DNA from: Bacteroidales bacterium UBA1733
GTDB taxonomy: Bacteria > Bacteroidota > Bacteroidia > Bacteroidales > UBA3663
Direction: 5' to 3'
DNA: 8,143 nt
NCBI GenBank assembly: GCA_002315795.1
Contig: DCIF01000116.1
Coordinates: forward strand, 1-8,143
Below the pieces are notes generated by a model. The model did not search any database, had not been told where the DNA came from, and saw only the letters and a program-made list of their open reading frames with translations. Within the stretch, counting starts at the first letter, position 1. The number at the start of each line of letters is the position of its first letter. The translations under genes were made by a program, and so were the position numbers. Positions 1 through 7,542 of this stretch are shown here, in pieces.

Positions 1-50
1 AGAAGAAGAGACAAGGCTTTCTGGGCTACGCACTGGCTATGGAGCAATAA
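1..50 (+). CDS. C-terminal tail of an unidentified upstream gene (partial)
   Basis: In the third frame, bases 3-47 encode KKRQGFLGYALAMEQ, followed by a TAA at 48-50. Codon choice (GGC, CTG, GGC TAC, GCA CTG) resembles the other genes here, whereas the other two forward frames give less natural peptides: one Trp-rich, ending at 81, and one running on to about 93. Only 15 residues are visible, so neither family nor function can be named. The following gene has its own promoter at 137-168, so this gene need not be in the same operon. NamZ genes are sometimes found near sugar transporters or peptidoglycan-recycling genes, but nothing in these residues establishes that here. Confidence 0.4.
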   Translation, partial: KKRQGFLGYALAMEQ

Positions 51-108
51 TAATCGTCGTAAAGGAGTATCTTCTGGATAGAAATGATAGATGATGTCGA
101 GTGCCGTC

Positions 109-125
109 ATTTTTCAAAGAAAAAT
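109..125. repeat. AT-rich inverted repeat between upstream gene and namZ promoter
   Basis: ATTTTTC (109-115) and GAAAAAT (119-125) are perfect reverse complements around a 3-base AAA spacer. The repeat lies 11 bases before the -33 element of the namZ promoter. It could be a weak transcript end for the upstream gene or a protein-binding site, but with one G:C pair and no clean T-tract after it, it is not a convincing intrinsic terminator. It may be chance in AT-rich intergenic DNA. Confidence 0.3.
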
Positions 126-136
126 TGGATAGAAAA

Positions 137-168
137 TTTGGTAATACAGTTTATTTTTGTTATATTTG
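137..168 (+). promoter_or_regulatory. Bacteroidota-type promoter of namZ-tamB
   Basis: TTTG at 137-140 and TATATTTG at 161-168 are separated by 20 bases, matching the Bacteroidota primary sigma factor consensus (TTTG at -33, TAnnTTTG at -7). The -7 box continues as TTTGCGCCGC. Transcription would begin a few bases later, around 173-177, giving a leader of about 30 bases to the ATG at 207. This placement also argues against the in-frame ATG at 84, which lies upstream of the promoter. The rho promoter in this window has the same architecture. Confidence 0.75.
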
Positions 169-206
169 CGCCGCAAAAGTACAGAATCTTTTTTACATTG
201 CCAACA

Positions 207-1316
207 ATGAAGCGTCTTTTTTTGCTATTATTGGTCCTGATTACCTCTATCACTTTTAGTAACAATACTATTTGCTCGGCAAAAGTCGTTACCGGAGCAG
301 AGAGCATGTCTGTATATTTACCGATGCTTGAAGGTAAACGTGTAGGACTGGTTGTCAATCAGACAGCAGTAGTTACCAGGCCATCTGATGGTGTTTTGAT
401 TCCTCTGCCAGACACATTGATGAGTCGTGGTGTTGACGTCAGATGCATCATGGCACCTGAACATGGATACAAAGGAAGTGCTGAAGCAGGAGCGCATATC
501 ACGAATGGCAAAGATGCAAATACCGGACTCACAATCTATAGTCTGTATGGCAAGACAAAAAAGCCTCAACCAGAATGGCTGAAAGATCTGGATATCCTGG
601 TGTTTGACATTCAGGATGTCGGCTGTCGGTTCTACACCTATCTCTCTACGCTATATTATGTAATGCAAGCTGCCAGCGAGTATCATGTCGAACTGATTAT
701 CCTGGATCGGCCTAATCCAAAAGACGTAGTTGACGGACCGACACTGGATGTCAAATTCACCTCATTTGTCGGCATCATTCCCATACCTTTGCTTCATGGG
801 TGTACGCTTGGTGAATTGGCTCGAATCATGGCAGAGCTTAATTGGCTAAATGAGAAACGTCAACCTAATCAGGAAGAACCGGAGCTAAACTTTTCGGTGA
901 TTCCATGTTCTGGCTGGAAACATGGACAGCCATATTCTCTTCCTATTGGACCATCGAAAAACCTCCAGAATGATCATGCTATTGCCCTCTATCCGAGTCT
1001 TTGTCTATTTGAGGGTAGTGAAGTCAGTGTCGGCCGAGGAACTGATCATCCTTTCGAAATGTTCGGCAAACATGATTTGCGAGAAACGGAAGCTCCTGAA
1101 GGATTCAGCCTTCGCTTTTACCTGCAGCATCAGAAAGAGACTGGATGGGGATGGATCACCCGACGTCAGTTCTTCAATCAACTGGCAGGTAGCGACAAGC
1201 TGTATAACCAACTGAAGGCCGGCATGAGCGAAGAGCAGATTCGTGCCACATGGAAGGCAGATCTGGAGCATTTTCGCGCCATCAGAAAAAAATATGCCAT
1301 CTATCCGATTGAATAA
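207..1316 (+). CDS. namZ: NamZ-family (DUF1343, GH171) exo-beta-N-acetylmuramidase, possibly with internal deletion
   Basis: This 369-residue protein belongs to the NamZ/YbbC family, whose characterised members release N-acetylmuramic acid from non-reducing ends of peptidoglycan glycans. Residues 1-25 look like a signal peptide (MKRLFLLLLVLITSITF core, probable cleavage after CSA), so it should act in the periplasm or beyond. C23 is not in a good lipobox. Family motifs follow in order: GLVVNQTAV (47-55), APEHGYKG with its conserved Glu (83-90), TGLTIYSLYG (106-115), LVFDIQDVGCRFYTYLSTL (131-149), LDRPNP (166-171), IPIPLLHGCTLGELA (191-205), LYPSLCLFEG (261-270), and GRGTDHPFEMFG (277-288). 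The C-terminal GM..EQI..TW and RKKYAIYP are also typical. After FGKHD (about 290) the conserved FTP/P.GVDL segment I expect is absent, leaving the protein some 30-40 residues short, so activity is uncertain. The ATG at 207 was chosen because the signal peptide starts there and the promoter lies between it and the ATG at 84. The next gene, tamB, follows after 33 bases. Confidence 0.9.
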   Translation: MKRLFLLLLVLITSITFSNNTICSAKVVTGAESMSVYLPMLEGKRVGLVVNQTAVVTRPSDGVLIPLPDTLMSRGVDVRCIMAPEHGYKGSAEAGAHITNGKDANTGLTIYSLYGKTKKPQPEWLKDLDILVFDIQDVGCRFYTYLSTLYYVMQAASEYHVELIILDRPNPKDVVDGPTLDVKFTSFVGIIPIPLLHGCTLGELARIMAELNWLNEKRQPNQEEPELNFSVIPCSGWKHGQPYSLPIGPSKNLQNDHAIALYPSLCLFEGSEVSVGRGTDHPFEMFGKHDLRETEAPEGFSLRFYLQHQKETGWGWITRRQFFNQLAGSDKLYNQLKAGMSEEQIRATWKADLEHFRAIRKKYAIYPIE

Positions 1317-1349
1317 ACCATTATTTGCAAAATTCACATCTCCAATATC

Positions 1350-4300
1350 TTGAACAGAATATCAACCATCATTCGTCGCAGTTTGCACACCATCGTATAT
1401 ACGCTGGTGCTGTTAGCTGCAGCTTTATATATGGCGGTTCATTTCAATCTGGCAGGATTAGTTGCAAACAATGCTTTGACCACGGCCCTAAGCGAGAAAT
1501 TGGGGACAAAAGTAACCATTGAGGGTGGTGTTGACGTTGATTGGCGCAATCAGGTAATCCTGAATGATTTTACTCTATACGATCGACAGAACGACACCCT
1601 GATTTATGCTCGTCGTCTGATGATGGCCTACGATATATGGCCCTTGCTTAACAAGAATCTGGTTCTCAGTACCTGTCAGTTAATTGACTTTAAGATCAAA
1701 GGCATAAAACAGGAAGGAGATAGCGTTGCAAATTTTCAATTTGTAATAGACGCATTGAAAGACAAGAATCCTGACAATCAGTCACTAATAGAGAAACTGG
1801 ATCTGAATGTCATCTTATTACGCCAAGGCAATCTTTCTTATAACCAATATGCGATAGAGAACCTCAGTGCGAATCTCCACTTGCACGATTCCCATTTGCT
1901 GATAAAAAAAGTCAGTTTTTCAAGCATAGAAGCTGAAGTGGAAGCCAAATCTCTCAGCATCGAACTTGACAGACTTCCATACCTCAAAGAAAGACCTTCT
2001 GAAATGAAGGAAATCTTTGATCTGAAAGGTCTGGCCATTACACATCCTGACTTCTCTTGTAAGGCCATTGCCAAAGGAACCTCAGAGGGTGTTGCCCTCG
2101 AACTTCAGCAACTTCAGTTACCTCATGGTCATCCGAGAGTGAAAGGTCTCCGGAGTGCATCTTTACGGTCTTCTCTTTTTGTTTCAAACTTAGCATCGTC
2201 CTTTGACAGTCTTCTCATTGAGGCAGATATCCGTGATGCAGCGCTTAAGATAGACACAATAGGTGCTGTTTCTTTCACAGCTCATCTGGAAGGTATGCCT
2301 TGCGATGCCAGTTTAAGCAGTGATATCTCAACAGACGTTGGTTCTCTGATGCTTGAGAGCCAGATTAAAAGTGAGATTAAGAACCGAAAGGTGAGAATTG
2401 AAGGCCATTGTCTTTCTCCGAACTTTGAGCTAACCTCTATCCTACCGCCATCTACTCAGTTGGGGGCCATTGCACTAAACTCAGATTTCAAGGTTAATTA
2501 TGCACCAGATTCGCCACTTTGGATTGCAATCGACGGAGATTTCGATCAGGTCGAGTATAAAAAGCATTCGTATCAGGACATCCGATTCAAAGGCAATGGC
2601 GCAGTGGGAGAATATATTCGTGGATCCATTGCTTTTGCCGACTCTCTCGGGAACATAGACTTGGATTTCGACATTGACGTATCCCAACCGCAAAAACGAT
2701 ACAAGCTTGATGGTGTCGTTCATCACCTGCAGACCAATGCACTTAACCTGACAGATTATGCACTCATCGATAGCCTTTCTGTTAATGCAAAGATCCATGC
2801 AGACATGATGGCCAGTGGTTGGAAAGACGTCGAAGGAGAAGTACAGATCTCGGACATACACCTCAAAAGAGATAAGGATGAACTCTATTTAGAGCCTATT
2901 GTATTTGAAGGTACTGCCTATAGAGGATTGTTAACCAGTCAGCTATTGCAGTTACAATATAGACGTAACAGAAAGCAGAATGCCTACAGTATAGAGGGTA
3001 GTATTCCTGTACTGAATGATGTAGCAGCATTACTAAGACGTCCGGAACGTATGACCAACATGGCTCATTTTGCACTTGAAGTAGATTCGCTACAGCATAT
3101 CAAGTCTCTCAATGTCGATCTTCCTACAGTATTCTTTAGCGCTAATGAAAGAATGTCGATGTTTGCTGAAATGGAAAAAGATGAGCAAGGACTTCTTCTC
3201 CCCGTCATAGACTTCAGCATAGGCAACAAATCTCATAGTCTGAATGGCACACTGAAAGGAGAGGTTGATCTTGATAATCGTGAAGTCACCCTCTACCCTA
3301 CTACCTTATTATATAACAATGAGGATGAACTGACCTTAAATGGAGGCCACTTTCTTCAGACCGAAGAGGGGAACTATGCTGTGCAGAATTTCAGTGTTCA
3401 AGGTGCTGACCAGTCGGTATCAGCATCAGGTATCCTTGGCAAGAATGGAAGTAAGGATTTCATCGTACAGCTTGAGCGTTTTGACCTAAGTCAGGTTTTC
3501 AGAAATTTTGACAAAGGATATCTCCAATTTGCAGGTCAGGCCACTGGTGATCTCGTATTCTCAAGCACTCCAGAAAATAAGCTCCATACAGAAGGTCTTC
3601 TTATTGAGAATTTCTGTTACATCGACACACTTGTAGGAGATGCGCATGTTGACCTGGATTTCGATCTTGACAAAAAAACCATTGACGTTGACTGCAATAT
3701 TCAGTCTGGCAAGGATTATCAGTCCCATGCATACGGAGAAATCAAGCTAAACAAACACGATTCTCTGGATCTGTATTTCGATACGGATCACCTTCCTCTT
3801 GGCTTCATCAACTACTGGACGGGCAATATACTGCAGCAGTTTACCGGAACCATCTCTGGCCAAGCCAGATTGTTCGGTGATGCAAAGCGGTTGGAGCTGG
3901 CTGGTCATCCCACCGTTGACGGCAAGTTTACACACAGTCTGCTCGATGCTCATTTCCATCTGAATGATGTCGTACATCTGGAACACAATTTGCTTTATCT
4001 GAGCCATGTGACTGTAGATGATTGTCATGGACATCCATTACGCCTTGATGCGCAGATCAAACATGATCATTTATCGAAATTTGAGTATGACGTCAACATC
4101 CAGATGCCAGAGGCCAACCAAGGCTTTTTGGTTCTGGACCGTAAACAGGCGCCAGGTCGAATCTATTGGGGACAGCTGTATGCAACAGGCCAAGCTCATC
4201 TGCGTGGTGGAAATGGCCAGCACCGAATCAATCTGAATGTTGGCACCACCGATAAATCCTGGTTCTATCTCTCTCCTCGAGAACAGAGTTTCGACCAGGA

Positions 4301-5441
4301 CAACTCTGCATACACCTTTTTATCTTTCAGAGATAAAGCGATACTGGAGCCGGAGGAGGAAGCTACCAAATCACATCTGCTGAATCCTCTTTCTTACGAA
4401 GAACTTACAACGATACAGGAACATCAGCAAGAAAGTCCGACCGACCTGCAGGTTGACATGCAGATCAATGCAACAGAACAATGTCAGGTCTATGTCCAGA
4501 TGGATCCGTTGGCTGACGACAAACTCACTTGCCGTGGACATGGCAACCTGGCGCTGCACTATGACCCACGCAGAGACATCACTCTTTCTGGTACCTATAA
4601 TATCAATAGTGGCTCATACAGCATGAATATGCGAGGAGACCTGATGAATAAGGTCTTCCAGTTGGAAAACACATCGACGGTGCGGTTCAGTGGTGTTCCA
4701 AGTGAAGCCGAGCTCTCTCTGGATGCTCGTTACAGCATCCCTTCGGTCAACCTGCGTGATCTGGATGAAGGCATTACAACTCTAGGGTCTCTAAGCAGGA
4801 GTTCCGTTCCAGTCGACTGTAAACTGGCAGTTACCGGTCAACTGACTGCACCCCAAGTCAGCTTCGATCTGGAAGTAAAAAGTGTGAGCGATGAAATTCA
4901 GGCGTATGTACACAACGTCATCGGAACGCAGGAGATGCTCAATCAGGAAGTTTTATATCTGTTGCTGTTCAGTAAATTCTACACACCTCAGTATGTACAA
5001 GCCTCACAAACGCGTAGCGGCTCTGAGTTGACCTCCTTTGCCAGCGCTAGTATCACATCACAGTTAAATCAGCTACTCAGCCATGTCAGCAATAACTTCA
5101 CGATGGGAACGAATTTCCGTTCGGACAAAGGTGATTTTTCAGATATGGAGATGGATCTCAGTCTGAGTACCCGACTTCTGGATGACCGTCTATTGCTGAA
5201 TGGCAATGTAGGATACCGAGATCCAGCCAATCATCTGGGAGCGAATAGCAATTCCTTCATTGGAGACTTTGACCTTGAGTTCTTGTTAAATCAGAAAGGA
5301 ACCGTACGTGTCAAGGCTTATAGCCATTACAATGAAAGAGACTATTCTATCAACAATGCACTCACGACTCAGGGCATCGGATTTATTCTCCGCAAAGACT
5401 TCAAGAACTTCCATGATTTGTTCTTAAGACGCAAAAAATAA
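1350..5441 (+). CDS. tamB: TamB-like translocation/assembly module protein (DUF490 C-terminal domain)
   Basis: This 1363-residue protein has the TamB layout: a basic N-terminus (NRISTIIRRSLH), one membrane anchor (about 12-30), and a very long periplasmic body predicted to be repetitive beta-strand. An AsmA-like N-terminal part reads ALSEKLGTKVTIEGGVDVDW and DTLIYARRLMM, and the DUF490 domain covers roughly 1031-1363. Diagnostic stretches in that domain are SGTYNINSGSYSMNM (from 1080), FQLENTSTVRFSGVPSEAEL, the DARYS..SVNLRDL segment, VPVDCKLAVTGQLTAPQVSFD, and LNQEVLYLLLFSKFY. The end, GIGFILRKDFKNFHDLF, resembles other Bacteroidota TamB C-termini. TamB proteins form a groove between inner and outer membranes and work with an Omp85 partner (TamA, or lipoprotein TamL in this phylum); roles in autotransporter assembly and phospholipid transport are known elsewhere. 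No TamL gene is visible here. No in-frame ATG precedes the anchor; TTG at 1350 gives the correct positively charged start, and the frame is open back to the namZ stop. It is probably cotranscribed with namZ and is slightly short for the family in this phylum. Confidence 0.92.
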   Translation: MNRISTIIRRSLHTIVYTLVLLAAALYMAVHFNLAGLVANNALTTALSEKLGTKVTIEGGVDVDWRNQVILNDFTLYDRQNDTLIYARRLMMAYDIWPLLNKNLVLSTCQLIDFKIKGIKQEGDSVANFQFVIDALKDKNPDNQSLIEKLDLNVILLRQGNLSYNQYAIENLSANLHLHDSHLLIKKVSFSSIEAEVEAKSLSIELDRLPYLKERPSEMKEIFDLKGLAITHPDFSCKAIAKGTSEGVALELQQLQLPHGHPRVKGLRSASLRSSLFVSNLASSFDSLLIEADIRDAALKIDTIGAVSFTAHLEGMPCDASLSSDISTDVGSLMLESQIKSEIKNRKVRIEGHCLSPNFELTSILPPSTQLGAIALNSDFKVNYAPDSPLWIAIDGDFDQVEYKKHSYQDIRFKGNGAVGEYIRGSIAFADSLGNIDLDFDIDVSQPQKRYKLDGVVHHLQTNALNLTDYALIDSLSVNAKIHADMMASGWKDVEGEVQISDIHLKRDKDELYLEPIVFEGTAYRGLLTSQLLQLQYRRNRKQNAYSIEGSIPVLNDVAALLRRPERMTNMAHFALEVDSLQHIKSLNVDLPTVFFSANERMSMFAEMEKDEQGLLLPVIDFSIGNKSHSLNGTLKGEVDLDNREVTLYPTTLLYNNEDELTLNGGHFLQTEEGNYAVQNFSVQGADQSVSASGILGKNGSKDFIVQLERFDLSQVFRNFDKGYLQFAGQATGDLVFSSTPENKLHTEGLLIENFCYIDTLVGDAHVDLDFDLDKKTIDVDCNIQSGKDYQSHAYGEIKLNKHDSLDLYFDTDHLPLGFINYWTGNILQQFTGTISGQARLFGDAKRLELAGHPTVDGKFTHSLLDAHFHLNDVVHLEHNLLYLSHVTVDDCHGHPLRLDAQIKHDHLSKFEYDVNIQMPEANQGFLVLDRKQAPGRIYWGQLYATGQAHLRGGNGQHRINLNVGTTDKSWFYLSPREQSFDQDNSAYTFLSFRDKAILEPEEEATKSHLLNPLSYEELTTIQEHQQESPTDLQVDMQINATEQCQVYVQMDPLADDKLTCRGHGNLALHYDPRRDITLSGTYNINSGSYSMNMRGDLMNKVFQLENTSTVRFSGVPSEAELSLDARYSIPSVNLRDLDEGITTLGSLSRSSVPVDCKLAVTGQLTAPQVSFDLEVKSVSDEIQAYVHNVIGTQEMLNQEVLYLLLFSKFYTPQYVQASQTRSGSELTSFASASITSQLNQLLSHVSNNFTMGTNFRSDKGDFSDMEMDLSLSTRLLDDRLLLNGNVGYRDPANHLGANSNSFIGDFDLEFLLNQKGTVRVKAYSHYNERDYSINNALTTQGIGFILRKDFKNFHDLFLRRKK

Positions 5442-5469
5442 TACTTTTTGCGTCTTTTGTATTTTTTTC
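5426..5469 (+). terminator. Intrinsic terminator overlapping the tamB stop codon
   Basis: AAGACGCAAAAA (5426-5437) pairs perfectly over 12 bases with TTTTTGCGTCTT (5445-5456), leaving the 7-base loop ATAATAC (5438-5444). A T-rich run (TTTTGTATTTTTTT) follows. The tamB stop TAA occupies 5439-5441, inside the loop, so the 5' arm encodes the last lysine and arginine codons. A run of T after the 3' arm but none on the opposite side indicates a terminator for + strand transcripts, ending the namZ-tamB unit just before the rho promoter. The base of the stem is AT-poor only in the GACGC section, so the hairpin is of moderate stability. Confidence 0.85.
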
Positions 5470-5488
5470 TTAAAATTTCAGCAAAAAA

Positions 5489-5520
5489 TTTGGCCATTCC
5501 AAAAAATAAGCGTACATTTG
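5489..5520 (+). promoter_or_regulatory. Bacteroidota-type promoter of rho
   Basis: TTTG at 5489-5492 and TACATTTG at 5513-5520 are separated by 20 bases, the same spacing as the promoter before namZ, and match TTTG/TAnnTTTG. The -7 box continues as TTTGCGGCGC. Transcription should start near 5525-5529, just after the tamB terminator, so rho and the following ABC-F gene form a separate unit with a leader of about 110-115 bases. Confidence 0.78.
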
Positions 5521-5525
5521 CGGCG

Positions 5526-5638
5526 CATATAGCAATTCCCTACATTTTATTGCAAAAAAACACGAATCCTGAACGGTTTATATTATGACCGTGCTATATG
5601 CTGTTTTCCCAGATATATTTCTTTCCAAAATAATTATT
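5526..5638 (+). promoter_or_regulatory. rho 5' leader (possible autoregulatory region)
   Basis: About 113 AT-rich bases separate the inferred transcript start from the chosen rho ATG. Two short inverted repeats are visible: GCAAT (5532-5536) with ATTGC (5549-5553), and ACGGT (5573-5577) with ACCGT (5588-5592), the second enclosing the in-frame ATG at 5585. Rho is autoregulated through its leader in E. coli; whether this leader does the same is inference. No riboswitch fold is recognised, and the 5-bp stems could be chance. The leader holds an in-frame stretch that would add 18 residues to Rho if translation began at 5585. Confidence 0.35.
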
Positions 5639-7537
5639 ATGCATTCTGCAAAAGAACTGGACATTATGGAGCCAGGAGAGCTCGTACAGTTAGTGCGTGA
5701 TCTCAACATTGAAAATCCCGACTTCAACAACAAAGAGGCTTTGATCAAACAGATCAGAAAAGCCGAACGCGCAGCCAATAAGTCTTCTCAGGAAGTAGCT
5801 CCTGAAGAAGAGGAAACCACTGCTGCGCCAAAGAAACGTGGTCGCAAGCCAAAAGCTGCAGCCGAAGAAGAACCAGTTAAGCCCAAGCGCTCCACTTCTA
5901 AGAAGAAAAAGGAAGAAGAGCCAAAAGAAATGGTTCAGGAGGAATCTACGGAAGAAGCAAGCACTCCTGCTATTGAAGAATATGCTCCTGATGTGGACCA
6001 ACCTCTATATGGCAATAATCCTGACTACTACGAGGAAGGTCAGGAAGATTTTGATCCTGAGCCGGATTATAACACAGATAGAGAAGAGCCTGTCTATAAT
6101 GATGAGCAGGAATTTAGTTCAGAGTCAGATTTTGACCCTGAAGTGCCTTATGTAGAGGATCCTGAAGATGCCACTCTTCAGTTGATTGAGAAAAACAAGA
6201 ATGCATTCTCAGACATGTTCGGCTTCGGTCGTCCATCGCGCAAGATGAATAAGCGTGACGATCACAAGAAGAAAAAGACACGCAATGACAACGAGAGTCA
6301 GCGCTTTGTACCGCAGCCACAACAACCAGTTGTAGATACGCCATTGACCGAAGAGCCAATCGTAGCAGAGGCAGAGCCAGAAGAGCCTATATTCCAGGCA
6401 CCTTCACGCGACGAGTTTGATGGTGTTCTAACCGGATGCGGAGTACTTGAGATCATGCCAGATGGTTTTGGGTTCTTACGATCAAGCGATTACAACTATT
6501 TTGCGTCACCAGACGATATTTTTGTCAGCCAACAGCAGATCAAGCAGAACAATCTGAAGCAGGGTGATGTCGTAGAAGGTCCAATACGTCCACCTCGCGA
6601 AGGTGAACACAACTATCCTCTGGTACGTGTCTCTGAGATTAACGGAAAGAGTGTTGAATATGTACGTGACCGCGTTCCATTTGAGCATTTGACTCCATTA
6701 TTCCCTAATGAAAAGTTCAAGTTAACCAAGGGCAATAACGATACTGATGCATGTAGAATCATTGACATGTTCGCTCCGATCGGAAAGGGCCAGCGTGCCA
6801 TGATCGTAGCACCGCCAAAAGCCGGCAAGACCGTATTGCTCAAACAGATTGCCACAGCTATCAGCGAAAACAATCCAGAGGCATATATGATTGTTCTGCT
6901 CATTGACGAGCGTCCAGAGGAGGTTACCGACATGCAGCGAAGCGTCAATGCAGAAGTCATAGCCTCTACTTTCGATGAGCCAGCCGACCGTCACGTCAAA
7001 GTTGCCGATATGGTTATCGAGAAAGCCAAGCGCCTCACTGAGTGTGGGCACGATGTCGTGATCCTGCTTGACTCTATCACACGTCTGGCACGTGCCTATA
7101 ATACGGTATCGCCATCGAGTGGTAAGGTTCTCTCTGGTGGCGTTGAGGCCAATGCCCTGCAGAAACCAAAACGTTTCTTTGGTGCCGCTCGAAATATTGA
7201 GAATGGAGGCTCTCTCACCATTATTGCCACAGCGTTGATTGAAACAGGCAGCAAGATGGACGAAGTGATTTTTGAGGAGTTCAAGGGAACCGGCAACATG
7301 GAGCTTGTCCTCGATCGAAAGATTGCCAACAAGCGTATCTTCCCTGCCGTAGATCTTCTTGCCTCAAGTACGCGTCGTGATGATCTGTTGCTCGATCAGG
7401 CCACCTCTAACCGCATCTGGATTCTGCGTAGATTCCTGTCTGACCACACTCCTATTGAAGCAATGGAGATGCTCCAGAAACAACTTAAGAATACACGTAG
7501 CAACGAAGAACTGCTCATGAACGCCATGTCGCGTTGA
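5639..7537 (+). CDS. rho: Transcription termination factor Rho with long disordered insert
   Basis: Rho is a hexameric RNA-dependent ATPase and helicase that ends transcription in the cytoplasm. This copy has 632 residues, against about 420 in E. coli. Residues 1-45 form a Rho_N-like segment (MHSAKEL, then [13 protein letters not shown] and NKEALIKQI). About 46-260 are a low-complexity charged insert with basic patches ([25 protein letters not shown]) and long acidic runs ([16 protein letters not shown]). An RNA-binding cold-shock-like domain follows with DGFGFLR at 275-281. The motor carries Walker A APPKAGKT (391-398), [10 protein letters not shown] (423-432), Walker [11 protein letters not shown] (473-482), the Q-loop region [20 protein letters not shown] (500-519), the R-loop KGTGNMEL (549-556), and STRRDDLL with the arginine finger (about 577-584). 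All key motor residues appear present. The start at 5639 is preferred because MHSAKEL aligns with the M...EL beginning of Bacteroidota Rho; ATG at 5585 would add 18 unrelated residues. An ABC-F gene follows after 5 bases. Confidence 0.96.
   Translation: MHSAKELDIMEPGELVQLVRDLNIENPDFNNKEALIKQIRKAERAANKSSQEVAPEEEETTAAPKKRGRKPKAAAEEEPVKPKRSTSKKKKEEEPKEMVQEESTEEASTPAIEEYAPDVDQPLYGNNPDYYEEGQEDFDPEPDYNTDREEPVYNDEQEFSSESDFDPEVPYVEDPEDATLQLIEKNKNAFSDMFGFGRPSRKMNKRDDHKKKKTRNDNESQRFVPQPQQPVVDTPLTEEPIVAEAEPEEPIFQAPSRDEFDGVLTGCGVLEIMPDGFGFLRSSDYNYFASPDDIFVSQQQIKQNNLKQGDVVEGPIRPPREGEHNYPLVRVSEINGKSVEYVRDRVPFEHLTPLFPNEKFKLTKGNNDTDACRIIDMFAPIGKGQRAMIVAPPKAGKTVLLKQIATAISENNPEAYMIVLLIDERPEEVTDMQRSVNAEVIASTFDEPADRHVKVADMVIEKAKRLTECGHDVVILLDSITRLARAYNTVSPSSGKVLSGGVEANALQKPKRFFGAARNIENGGSLTIIATALIETGSKMDEVIFEEFKGTGNMELVLDRKIANKRIFPAVDLLASSTRRDDLLLDQATSNRIWILRRFLSDHTPIEAMEMLQKQLKNTRSNEELLMNAMSR
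5774..6418 (+). other. Region encoding the intrinsically disordered insert of Rho
   Basis: This part of rho encodes residues of about 46-260, rich in Glu, Lys, Pro and Asp with few hydrophobics, and lacking any fold I recognise. It is laid out as blocks: acidic and basic alternation first, with a GRKP AT-hook-like core; then a strongly acidic, Tyr/Asp/Pro-rich stretch with two DFDPE repeats; then a basic block; then a Pro/Gln/Glu linker into the RNA-binding domain. In Bacteroides thetaiotaomicron the comparable insert of Rho has been reported to drive condensate formation and to affect termination and gut fitness; the same role here is inference. Confidence 0.8.
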
Positions 7538-7542
7538 TCAAT

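Noticed and set aside
89..110. Hairpin from ATGA and TCAT near the T-run at 110-114 as terminator of the upstream gene
   Set aside because: Only 4 bp of stem with a long loop; not stable enough to claim.
84..206. In-frame N-terminal extension of NamZ from ATG at 84
   Set aside because: A good promoter (137-168) lies inside it, and a canonical signal peptide begins at the ATG at 207; the 41 added residues resemble translated intergenic DNA.
784..791. TACCTTTG inside namZ as a promoter -7 box
   Set aside because: The nearest TTTG (765-768) is only 15 bases upstream, and the site lies in a conserved coding stretch; probably chance.
1316..1331. Possible tamB-specific promoter around TTATTTGC
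   Set aside because: The sequence does not fit TAnnTTTG, and no TTTG lies about 20 bases upstream.
1325..1522. 65-residue open frame on the + strand overlapping the start of tamB
   Set aside because: It starts with a non-ATG codon, overlaps tamB in another frame, and shows no recognisable protein features.
2481..2861. 126-residue open frame on the - strand inside tamB
   Set aside because: It lies fully antisense to a clearly coding TamB region, with no promoter or recognisable domain; a shadow frame.
5585..5638. Rho start at ATG 5585
   Set aside because: It adds a hydrophobic 18-residue stretch not expected in Rho, while the protein from 5639 begins like other Bacteroidota Rho proteins. 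Kept as an alternative under the leader finding.
5690..6001. 103-residue Phe/Leu-rich open frame on the - strand inside rho
   Set aside because: It is the antisense reading of the Glu/Lys-rich insert (GAA and AAG codons read as Phe and Leu codons), not a membrane protein gene.
6049..6145. Two DFDPE repeats in Rho as a sign of tandem duplication
   Set aside because: The surrounding residues and DNA differ, so low-complexity composition is enough to explain them.
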